Below are positions 48,531-58,447 of a DNA stretch of 64,000 bases, one piece after another. Below the pieces are notes generated by a model, which had not been told where the DNA came from, searched no databases, and saw only the letters and a program-made list of their open reading frames with translations. The position numbers and the translations under genes were made by a program. Source of the stretch: Schistosoma haematobium (Eukaryota > Platyhelminthes > Trematoda > Strigeidida > Schistosomatidae). The DNA lies in assembly GCF_000699445.3 (NCBI RefSeq), contig NC_067202.1, positions 11,809,924 through 11,873,923 on the forward strand. Reading direction: 5' to 3'. How positions within the stretch are numbered: the first letter of the stretch is position 1; the number at the start of each line of letters is the position of its first letter.

Positions 48531-50547
48531 TTACATCAATATAAGCAGCACGCACACAGTATCAGTGTAGAAAAAGAAATACTTAAAGTTATCTAACAAT
48601 GTAGTAAAAGCTCTAGTAGACAAAAATGATTGTAGTCGAGAGAAAATCATAGATTACTGGAAAATTTTAACGGACCGTTCTGTATGAATATCTTAGTCTG
48701 ACAACATTAAACTTTTGTATTTAAAAATTTGTGTATAATCAATAAGTTTCTTCAAGAGTTTGAACTTTACTTGATTAAAAATTGGATGAAAAAGCTTTGC
48801 TAAGTAAATATTATAATGATGAATTTTTGGTTATTTACAGTCAGGTACAAGAATCTATTACTACTGTAGGAGAAAGGAAGGTCTTGAGGATTGTCGGATT
48901 TTATTGTTTACATCGTGAACTGATCTTACGTGTATATCTATTAAAAATCAGGAAATTCTGGACAGTCGCTTATTCTTAGTATGGAATTACTCGTCATTAA
49001 GTATCCAGGAGCCAATCAGGAATCGACAAATACAGGACTTTCAGGATTCATTTTCGACCCCTAACCTGTAGACCACTAAGTTTAAATCCAATGGTTGACA
49101 TTTCTGACTCTAATCATATTGTGATACTGCTTAGTGAAATTGACATTTAGTTATTAGTTCATTATTGAGGATGAGGGAGGGGACGTTTTCCATCCTTGTT
49201 TGTTATTCATAATAAAGTCACTTAATACTTTCAAGAAATAATCTTGACAATCAAACCCATAACGTCATGGCATTCAGTGAGTACTGTATTGTCTTCAGTA
49301 TGATTTTCATTCTACTACAATACTTGAAATCACTGACAACCACTTAACTGTCAATGTGTTTTTTGTTATGGTCATTTTATGCAAGGTTACCTCAATGAGA
49401 ATATTCACTAATATAAGTGTTGAAAATTATCGAGCGTTGACTAATTGATGATAATTTGTTGCATGAACTATCCGTCATTTGTTTTTATCTGAATTTTCTT
49501 TTACGATTTACAATGTACATGCTGGTGCTTTTATTTGAACAATATAAATCTAAATTGTTCAATGAAATAAGTTTAATAATAAATCCAGCCAACTTACTGA
49601 TAAGCTTAATTCAAATGTGGCTAAATATTTCATAAATTCGAGTGTATCATTTGCATGTACACTGATCTATTTATTTCTACTTTAACTATTCACTCTATTT
49701 ATGAGGTATAAAAAATTGTTAAATTTTGACTAGATCTATAGAATCCGATCATCACTAAAATAAACTAGACATTGCTCAATGATCAATCAGTTGTATATAT
49801 CTCAATTCTACAAGAATTCAGTCTTAGACTGAGTAATTCAGTGGTAACATCTCATACTGTCGAATAGGGTGACCAGGGTTCAAATCCAATAAGGTATATC
49901 GTTCACTTTAAGAATACAAGTGAGCTTTAAGAAAGTAACTAGTTAGAATATAAAAATATTATTCGAAATAATTTAGAGGTTACGCCCAACATTTCTATTC
50001 TGGTTAAACAATGTAAAATAATTTCTGATAAGCAGCTAAGTTACTTACAATGATTGAATATAATTCTGAGAAAAACAGAAAGGTGAACAATCTATTCATT
50101 ATTTGAAAATAGTTAACGACATCGAGTGAGATCAACTAATGAACTCTTTAAAAAATTTCGAAGAACTTTAGACTTCAACCAAATGAGAAACTCGTTAACA
50201 TCATGATCAGTGCATTACGTGTCAACAAAAGAATTTTTTCTAAAAGAGAGTCTAACATGTTTTCTGTCCGATTTTCAAATCTGATGCGTTCAGTTTTGAG
50301 AAATTATTCATGAAACATCTCTTCTCTTGTATAAAGTAGACGAAATATTATTGAGCACCATTAATCATTTGTAACAGTAATCAGTGTACTCAATTCTACA
50401 ATAAAATTATTAAGCATGTTTTTAGTAAGTCTTTGGAAAAAATTTCATACTTGTTTAATCTATGTATATCAGTGAAACAGGTATAAAATATGGCTTTTTA
50501 CATAACTCTTTCACGTTTATTTTCTCGTCTTTCCTAATGTTTTACAG

Positions 50548-50582
50548 AAAGTAGAAGACAGTGATTCGATTTCCGCATTTGG
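50548..50582 (+). CDS. unc-13: UNC-13, 35-nt micro-exon
   Basis: Lies between acceptor TTTTACAG and donor GG|GTAAGT. It enters in phase 0 from the large exon and codes KVEDSDSISAFG, ending with two bases of the next codon. The following exon supplies the missing base, so the joint is in frame. In the protein it sits between the calmodulin-binding helix and the conserved I-E-S-x-P segment. If the splicing machinery skipped it, the downstream frame would be lost. Both splice sites are strong and the phase agreement on both sides argues that it is real. Confidence 0.8.
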
Positions 50583-51084
50583 GTAAGTTCATTGTTGTTT
50601 CTTTATTATCATTGAATGCAGTTTAGATTGAATGATTATATTTGATGTTTGGTAACTTAAGAGTAGGTTGGGAAAAACGTTAGAGGTTGTCAAACCAAGA
50701 CATTACGTCAGTTCATAATGTGACTTAAGGCTTAATTAAGATATACTAGTATGCGTAGACTACCTGGTCGGGAATAGCTCGATCGTTACAACCAATAGTT
50801 GGAGAGGTTAGGTGTTTTGTCTCATAGTCTTTCACCAGGATCTTAGCTACTTAAGACTGACCGACTAATTATTATGTTTCATACAGACTTATCATTTGAA
50901 ATGTATAGAAGTTGAGATTTCATCATTTCGAGCTACTGAGAAATTATTTCAACTGCTAACTAGAGTTAGAAAGTAAATCAAAAATTAAATTATTGAATGT
51001 TATACTACAATTTACTATGGATTTTTTCCACAGAAAAGGATTTAGTAATTTATTGATAGCATAAATATCAAATTCAATTAGTAT

Positions 51085-51345
51085 CGTTTTGCTTGAATCT
51101 TCCCATTGAGGTTTAAGACTGCAGTTGATCAGTCTGTTATTGGCATATGTGCATACTGTGCGTATTGCCTCGATATTGTCTTAATTCACAAGCTTTATAA
51201 GCAAAGATGGATAGTGGCTAGCAATGAAATCGAGGACGCGCGTTTCGTCCTATTTGGGACTCGTCAGCAGGATGTACCTGCATCTCACAGATGATGTTCA
51301 CTCTGCGACTCGAACCCAGTACCATGCGCTTCAAAAACCATCAAA
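51085..51345 (-). mobile_element. Alpha-type hammerhead element with attached leader module
   Basis: The leader module (CCCATTGAGGTTTAAGACTG, GTTATTGGCATATGTGC, TCACAAGCTTTATAAG) reads on the plus strand at 51085-51200. It joins directly to a minus-strand tRNA-like/hammerhead part at 51200-51345 (B-box region GACTCGAACCCAGTACC). At 1 kb the module and the hammerhead part are in the same orientation, so the two pieces combine in both ways. Confidence 0.75.
51229..51273 (-). ncRNA. Hammerhead ribozyme, alpha element at 51.2 kb, intact core
   Basis: Minus strand: CTGACGA, stem II GTCC-CAAATA-GGAC (perfect), GAAA, CGCGCG as short stem III, and GTC as cleavage triplet. Stem I pairs at four of six positions. 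Core and stem II agree with the published kind of schistosome Sm-alpha ribozyme as I know it. Confidence 0.85.
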
Positions 51346-51784
51346 TTGTTCTTTTGAGAACATAATAGTCAAAAGTAATTCTAATATGGGAATTTCGATT
51401 CACATAAACAGAAGTATGATTCTATAGGTTATCCTAAGAAGAACAGTTCTTAAGCATTTCGCGATACACAGATGCAGTTAGACAATATATGGAATAAAAG
51501 TGTGTTAAATGTAAAGACCAGAGGAGGCTTTATTTTTGTTGGTGGTGATGGTTTACATTTTTAAAAAATGTGTTTACTGGTTAATATCAGGAAATTTCAC
51601 ATTATGCAATCGGTTTTCGATGTTTGTTTCTTTGTCGACAAACTACAGATCTGATTGTTATTATTGAATGAGAGAAGAAGTAAATCTCTATATAAAGAGG
51701 CATTTTATATTACAGTTTCCTCAGTAATAGAAAATTTCTTTTCATTATATTTATATTTGTGTGCTAATGAAAAGTTTATGAGTC

Positions 51785-51792
51785 GAATGACC
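51785..51792 (+). repeat. Target site duplication, MITE copy 1, left
   Basis: GAATGACC, matched by GAATGATC at 52086-52093 (one difference). Confidence 0.75.
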
Positions 51793-52085
51793 GGCGAGAC
51801 TACAATTTATGGACGAACCAATCAAGTATAAAACAACAGGTCACAGATTTTGGCGAGAAATCAACTCATCCATTTGGATAAATAGAGTTTTGGCATTACA
51901 TCTGACGTCAGATCTTGATGAAAACTCGAAATTTAATTTCTAACCTTAATATCATCAAATGTAATTTATAATTCTAATTCCTCGCACAGGTTTATCACCC
52001 TCATTTGGTGCTGGTTATTAAGTGTACACTCTCTCGAGTTCAGTCTAGTATCGCTCGAAGATCGTCCATTAATTATAGCCTCACC
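51793..52085 (+). mobile_element. MITE, 293 bp, copy 1 (Merlin-like by ends)
   Basis: The terminal inverted repeats are imperfect, about 24 bp long: GGCGAGACTACAATTTATGG at the left, and at the right a sequence whose reverse complement starts GGTGAGGCTATAATTAATGG. An 8-bp target duplication flanks it (51785-51792 and 52086-52093). There is no coding capacity. An 8-9 bp duplication and ends starting GG fit the Merlin superfamily, which is known in schistosomes; the transposase source is not in the window. The copy at 58155-58447 is the same length and nearly identical. Confidence 0.88.
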
Positions 52086-52815
52086 GAATGATCTTCAATA
52101 ATAAAGAAATATCTGACATAATGGTGTCTTTTTTCAAATTAGGCTACAATATTTTATTGTATAGAAATGTTGATTAATTCTTAGTTGAATTATCCTAACA
52201 GATTATAGATGGATTATGATGAAAAATTCATAAATACATTCTTCTCTGTTTTACATTGAAGATATTTTAGCTGATTAACAAATATTTAATACTCTGTTTA
52301 TTGATGTACTAAGCATAGGGATTCATCTGGCTAGATTACTAATAACATTTATTATTTTGAGTGAATGAGCCATCAATATGTAACAAGAATCGATGTACCA
52401 ATGTATTTTGGTTATGACTGGCTATACAAACCTATTCACTACTTAAAGTTTGTAATACGGTTGAAATGATTACTGTATATTTGTATTGATGGTATGATGA
52501 TTGGAAGTCTAGTAGAGACTTTTTTTGTACTGTTTCATTTGGTTAATATGTTCTTATCCAGCTGGGAAACTGGCGTCTGTTCATAATTACAGATTGCATA
52601 TGAACACACTATACCATATATTAGTGAGGGATATATCAAGCACCGATTCTGAATGCCTTTCAGTGGTATTCAACACTTAGTTTTTTTATCCAGTAATATC
52701 CTAGTATAAGGAGGTCGTTCATTTAATTAGAGTGAAATACTGCTGATTGAGATAGATATAACGCTGGTTTAAAGCGAGGACAATTGTCCTTTTTCAACTT
52801 TCAACGAAAGTATTG

Positions 52816-53010
52816 TAGTGAATGAGAACACAAGTGGGGACAACCGAATGAATTTGAATAGAAAATTACAGAATCTTGGTAAAATCTGAGAACCATACAG
52901 TAAATACTTCATTTTCAAAATTTCAATCAATCGCTTCAGTCTTCACTGTTCCTTCATTTCCACACCAATCATTTACTGTTCTCGTTCTCTTTTCTTCAAC
53001 ATTCATAAAG
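52816..53010 (+). repeat. Dispersed repeat, copy B
   Basis: Diverged copy of 48250-48530 in the same orientation (GTAGTGAATGAGAACAC, GTGGGGACAACCGAATG, AAATTACAGAATC, CTGTTCTCGTTCTCTTTTC). Confidence 0.6.
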
Positions 53011-53929
53011 TGTGTTAGAGATGCATAAAAGTGTTATTCTTACTGGGGATAAGTTAAAGGTGCCTTCATATATCTTTAATTAATTACACTACTGTAGCGC
53101 ACATCAGCTTACCTGATGGGAAAGGAAAAAAAGAGAGAAGTTAGAGCTTGAAATTAAACCCTCAGTGAAAATTATACTATCACATGAGGCATTAAATCAC
53201 TAAATGAACAGAAAAAAGCTAGATCTTGCACACATTGACAATCGAGGAGCAGACAGATTACCGGTTCACAAACACATCCTATCTCCTAGGTAATCACTAT
53301 ATCAGTTTTGAATTTCAACCAATGAGATTAGAAATAAACAGAATACCTAACTTATTGAGACTCATGAGCAGATTGGAGATCTATTCATTTCTCTGTGACT
53401 GTACTGAAAATAATGACCTATGAACTCGTGATCCTAACTTTTGATTCAGGGGATCAGTCGAGAAGTGTTTCTTAATCAGTGATAAATTTCAACCACTGAA
53501 CAGTACACTTTTTCATATAAATTAGTTTTTTACAGACAAAAATCTGTCAATTTCTCCTGCTTACATTGTACTGAAAACACAGATCTATTTAAGCTTTTTA
53601 TCAAAGCTATAACGCTTTTTAGTGCTAGGTAGTTACCTATACTAGGAATTGATTTCAGAATGTAAAATTTGTTCATATATATTTCTGTAGGGAACGGTCA
53701 CTGCTGAAGCAAGTCAATTAATTTCTCTTTGAATATGAATTACAACAAATAGGTACATATCATCAGTTTGTAATTCAAGCTTATCAGTTACTCATTTTCG
53801 TGTTAGGAATGTAGAAGAAAACTCATTGAACAATTTTGTTTTGTTAAACCACAATTCATTTGAAAAAAGTGATGAGCTGAATAGTTTGAAACTCTTTAAA
53901 TATGATAGACTTCAATGGCATATGCGTAA

Positions 53930-54000
53930 TAAATGCCGTCCAGTGCTTCCAGGTTTTCCATGGTGGTCTAGCTTCAATTGACTCATGATCTCAACTGTTC
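53930..54000 (+). mobile_element. Beta-type 3' end fragment
   Basis: CCGTCCAGTGCTTCCAGG, CCATGGTGGTCTAGC, TTGACTCATGATCTCAACTG. It starts at the hammerhead cleavage site region (GTC|CAGTGC) and is almost unchanged from the 3.8-kb copy, so it is young. Confidence 0.8.
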
Positions 54001-55109
54001 AAAGAGTATACCTTTATGTGGAATTCTTTAACGTGTAGATCCAGATGGTTAGACTTTGCTTATTAATAGTTTGTATATTACATATTTATTTAAAATATTA
54101 GCTATAGATATAAGTAGATTATGTCTACATAACCAGATTTATTTGTATATTATTTCTTTTTTGATATTGAGGACTGTTATATAATCCGTCTTAGCATTTG
54201 TCAATCCTGAATAGATATTTTAATATTGTTTTTGCTTTAAAAGTTTTGTTGCGTTTGAATTACGATTAGTAATGAAGTCCAGGACTTGCGTCTCGATTTT
54301 TTTAATGTTTATCAGATGGATGAACTTGGATCCCAATACTGATGTCTATATTTGAACTAGAGTATAGTAGCAGTCTTCCCGAATGCCAACGCGTCATTCA
54401 CTAAGCTGCTAAGTTCAGATGGCCACTATCTTGATTTATAAAAACTCGTGGTCAAGGTTCAATTGTGAATAGTAACAACGGAATAATTATAAACCTTGAC
54501 GAATTAACATTAAACCTGTTAAAGAGTTTGGTAGCAATCATAATCAAGCCTTTGAGTAGATAAAACATTAGCATTTGGTGTGGTAGGTAATAGGTTTGAT
54601 TCTCAGTGTGACACAATCAATACTAAAATTCAAGTGCATTCACCTGTGTAGAGATCAGAATGGGTTAAAACCCATATTCTACATTCTACTGTTGATCATA
54701 ATTCGAAACTACTAAGATCATATTTATCACCCATGTGAATAATTCAACAATCAATCTATCTATCTTCCATACTTAAAAATAAATATTTATTATACCTAAT
54801 CGATTTTATGAAATCATTAGATGAAGAGACAAAAATTTTTTTACCAATCAATTTATTAAGGTCAGTTTCTTTGAGATCTTTATGTTTACATGGATATTCA
54901 TTTCTATTCATCTAAATAGCTTTTGTTTAATGTTATACATGTAACGTGATGATAACATATCAACATAATTATAATGGTTATTATATTGTTGTGAACATGT
55001 TTGTCATTTTCGCTCTCTCTTTCAAAATTATTAAGGACTTTATTAATTTTCACTTGGGAAAATAGTACATGAACAGTAGAAATGAACGTGAGAGGTGATA
55101 ATAATAGTA

Positions 55110-55240
55110 ATAATAAAAAGCTTGTGACTTAAAGCTAGATTGAGGCAATCCGCACAGGATGCACATATACCAACATGAGACTGATCAATTGCAGTTCTAA
55201 ATAACAATGGGGAAGATACAAGTAAAACAACATCAAGTGA
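55110..55240 (-). repeat. Alpha leader module, isolated
   Basis: Minus-strand copy of the leader (CTTCCCCATTGTTATTTAGAA, TGATCAGTCTCATG, GTGCATCCTGTGCGGATTGC, AGTCACAAGCTTTTTATT) without any adjoining hammerhead. It is flanked on both sides by AATAATAATA runs. Confidence 0.65.
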
Positions 55241-56109
55241 ATAATAATAATAATGAAATGGCTGTGTCGAAAATATAAAGTAGAAAAACAAAGATAGGGA
55301 GGTGAACTGGATGTCCAGTTAATTGAATATTTGTACAGGTTGTCTGAGGCAGTAATATTAGTGTGACCTCAGTACTAAATCATTTGCGACATTCCTCAGA
55401 AATATGTTATAGTGTGATTTCTTAAGCTACAATCAGGATATAATAGGAAAACCTGAAATATTGATATGATATAACTGGAATTAGAAGTATAAACCGTTGT
55501 ATACTAATCCAGTGATCTGGAAGTTAAGTAATCACCTTAAGGCTGAAATTTTCTGGTTGTCTAAACGAATTTAATCAGTGATGTGAAAAATTCAGGTTCA
55601 ACAATTTTCAGCAACGCCACAGTATAACAAGATTTATTCCCTAATAACATGTACGAAAGGCACTTTTAGAAAAGAATTTGCTTTTCTGGAACTCTAATTT
55701 TACAGACTACTCATCAAGACGGGTAAATAATTTCCCATTATAATGAAATTGTAATTGATATCAGGATGTCAAGTTGACCAGTGGATGATACCATAATTGT
55801 CTTGAAAATATTGACGGAAAATAGAGGGAGACAAACAATGTGATCTTAGTAGAATCTACCGGTCTATACCGAAAATTAACTTTATTAGTAAATAACACTT
55901 GCCTTTAACGTAGATTTGACAATCTGTGCAATTCAATAGTTCTCGAAAATGATTCTTCGATTAGAAAATTTAATACGACAAGAATAAGTACATTGATTAA
56001 ATGCTATAATTGTTACCAGTAGTAAAAATGAACAAATTATGTAACGATGTTAGTGTTTAACTTCAATAAATCTAAAATGTAATACGATTAACCTTCATTA
56101 TTTTTGGTT

Positions 56110-56375
56110 AATAACTGCCTCATGTTCGACTCCGTTGAACTTTACTGATCACGGATTCTCACTAGAACTCCAGAAATTTCATCTCGAAGCCAGTCATCAA
56201 TGAGCATATGATAATTCTCAGCATAACGTTGTGTGGGTTTGTTGAGTCTTAATTGAAATCACGAACGGATTAATGTTAGACCATCATTCAAAACTTGGAA
56301 GAAATGGATGACTGTTTTGTTTTAGTATGAGACTCCTCAGAAGTTCGCATCTACGATCTGTATCACTATTACATG
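56110..56375 (-). mobile_element. Beta-type element at a unit-to-unit junction
   Basis: On the minus strand a decayed hammerhead (about 56295-56345) and tail (ATCCGTTCGTGATTTCAATT) continue through AAGACTCAACAAACCCACAC into the family leader (ATGCTCATTGATGACTGGC; TCTAGTGAGAATCC). It is the reverse of the usual leader-then-hammerhead order, as expected for the joint between two tandem units. Confidence 0.72.
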
Positions 56376-56978
56376 AATGATGAATGTTAGAAATTTAAGT
56401 TTCTTGGTTATTGTCTAGTACTACTGAAAGTGACCAGTAATAATAGGAGATGCTTGAATTAATTTCATCTCTACGAAGTATATTGTCATCGTGTACTTCT
56501 TTAGTCATGAATTACAATCTAGCTTAGAATAACATTACATGAAAATGATCACCATTCAGCCTAAAGTATAAAATGTATCTAGGATAAATACGCTTAATAA
56601 TCACCGAGTAATAACTGATATTGGTTATGTCGTGTATATGTTTGAATGACTTCTGGTGAGATAATTCTTCAAAGAAATATGCCATATTTTTCCCATTTTA
56701 AATACATTATTTAGATGCATATCAATCGGTTGTAGACCCAATGTTTCTTATCAATTTATGTTTTAGACTAAACACTTTTCATTCGAAATCCTATCGTTTG
56801 TCACTCAATACAAAAAATATCCATGCATTATTTTCACATTATGAAGACTGGAACGATATCTAAACTAGTGTAGCTTTTTTTGGAAACAAATTTATAACTA
56901 TCATAAATTCTTTTTTTCTATACATCAAAATTGATCGATCGGTTGTTGTCAATTTGTTTTTCCTGTTTTCACCAACAG

Positions 56979-57054
56979 GTTTTATCGATCTATCGAAAGT
57001 CAACCAGAACAACAACCATGGGGTAAGAAAGCAATTCCAATGGTTGGTGATTTG
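56979..57054 (+). CDS. unc-13: UNC-13, 76-nt exon with conserved I-E-S-x-P segment
   Basis: Acceptor CACCAACAG, donor TTG|GTAAGT. The first base completes a glycine codon from the micro-exon. The rest codes 25 residues: FYRSIESQPEQQ then PWGKKAIPMVGDL, ending in phase 0. The pattern I-[DE]-S-x-P, then K-K-x-I-P-[LM]-V-x-D-L, is what I recall of the segment just upstream of the C1 domain in Munc13 (there IDSMPDIRKRKPIPLVSDL). The next exon should begin with the A-M-S-L-V-x type residues leading to C1; I did not find it between here and 64000. Confidence 0.85.
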
Positions 57055-58146
57055 GTAAGTAACTAACACCGTTAGCATGATTTAATGTGACAAAGTGTGA
57101 CTTGAAACATGCGAATCGTAGGATAAATGAATGTACCAAGAGAGTAACTTATTGCTTATAAGTTTTTATTCAAACGATTGAAGGTAGCTAATCTGTGTAT
57201 CAGGTGAAAAAAATTATTCAAACCTAAAAAGCATTGAATCGGTGTTTTTCCTTAGTTTGAAACTCTACCTTACTGATAACTCTTACATAGACGAAACTAA
57301 GGATATCTGATCTCGTAATGAACGTTATGCTTTTAGAGTACTGAGTCAAAACTCACTAATCCCAATCTTCAACCTCAGTTAATACTCCAAACAGCATGAC
57401 AATTATACATTACCATCAGTAATAACCTTCCAACTTCCGGTGACATAATCTTTGGAGGTCGCAACTTCATAATAGCACCTCAGCCATCCACTGTAAGAGA
57501 AGTCATTGATGAGTGCGTAACTAATTTTAATTTCGATAGTTTGTAAGGAGGTTTATTTTAACAACTTAGCTTCAGCTGAAAGGGAATCAATAAGAATAAA
57601 GGAGCACTGGCAAACTATCTCATTCTAATTATAGGTTTAATGATCCCATGATGAATACCCTATTCAAACTATGAAGAGGGGAAACACAACACGTTGTCCA
57701 TAAAATCGAGTAGCCTAAGATTGAGTTTCTTGATCTAAAAAGTTAATTTATTCAATCTAATGTGAGCCTCCTCAGCTGATAACATAGTCAAATATCATTA
57801 GGGTTAAAACGGAACAATAATAAATTAGAGAAATAATCTAACTAATCATTCGTAAAAAGTAGTTTAGTTTTTATAAGTCAATTATTAAACTACAATTTGG
57901 GCTATATCTTTTATTTATTTAAAAGGAGTGAGAGAAATAGTAAGAAATATAGCTCATTATCAAATTATACTGCATTTCCTGTTTCACTGAAAGTTGCAAT
58001 CATTCACTTCAGTAGACTGCTGATGAATTTATAACGATGTATGTGTGAGTGAGTATATGTATGTGTTCATGTAGATATTCAGCTTCATCCTTCAGAACTA
58101 CCTACAACCACTATTAAAATCTGAGTGAATATTTTTTCAATTATAA

Positions 58147-58154
58147 AGTTCACA
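58147..58154 (+). repeat. Target site duplication, MITE copy 2, left
   Basis: AGTTCACA, matched by AGTTCACG at 58448-58455 (one difference). Confidence 0.75.
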
Positions 58155-58447
58155 GGTGAAACTATAATTAATGGACGATCTTCGAGCGATACTAGACTGA
58201 ACTCGAGAGAGTGTACACTTAATAACCAGCACCAAATGAGGGTGATAAACCTGTGCGAGGAATTAGAATTATAAATTACATTTGATGATATTAAGGTTAG
58301 AAATTAAATTTCGAGTTTTCATCAAGATCTGACGTCAGATGTAATGCCAAAACTCTATTTATCCAAATGGATGAGTTGATTTCTCGCCAAAATCTGTGAC
58401 CTGTTGTTTTATACTTGATTGGTTCGTCCATAAATTATAGTCTCGCC
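58155..58447 (-). mobile_element. MITE, 293 bp, copy 2 (inverted relative to copy 1)
   Basis: Reverse orientation copy of 51793-52085, equal in length (293 bp) and near-identical by eye. The ends are GGTGAAACTATAATTAATGG and ATAGTCTCGCC. The 8-bp duplication is different from that of copy 1, which shows two independent insertions and not a segmental inversion. Confidence 0.88.

Larger units (their letters stand above)
41783..50547 (+). other. unc-13: unc-13 intron, 8.8 kb
   Basis: Runs from a GTGAGT donor to the TTTTACAG acceptor. Contents: a remnant of the second RTE-type family (42280-42440); (AT)n at 43243-43285; the 3' end of a GACTGACTGAT-tailed retroelement (43290-43562); beta elements (43890-44035 minus, 44845-45015 plus, 46320-46560 minus, 48950-49095 minus); an alpha fragment (47780-47825); (CA)n near 47153-47170; a dispersed repeat (48250-48530); and a perfect small hairpin (48109-48154). 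The 65-codon open frame at 48782-48979 is not supported as an exon. Confidence 0.75.
50583..56978 (+). other. unc-13: unc-13 intron, 6.4 kb
   Basis: Runs from GTAAGT to CACCAACAG. Contents: a remnant of the second RTE-type family (50690-50870); an alpha element with an intact hammerhead (51085-51345); a MITE (51793-52085); dispersed repeat copy B (52816-53010); a beta 3' fragment (53930-54000); an alpha remnant (54250-54425, minus); an isolated alpha leader module (55110-55240); and beta tandem-junction copy (56110-56375). Confidence 0.75.

Noticed and set aside
48782..48979. 65-codon open frame with an internal TTATTTACAG acceptor
   Set aside because: Would have to fit between two unc-13 exons that already join in phase; partly overlaps a decayed beta element.
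53226..53423. 65-codon open frame in an intron
   Set aside because: No homology recognised and no exon borders of matching phase.
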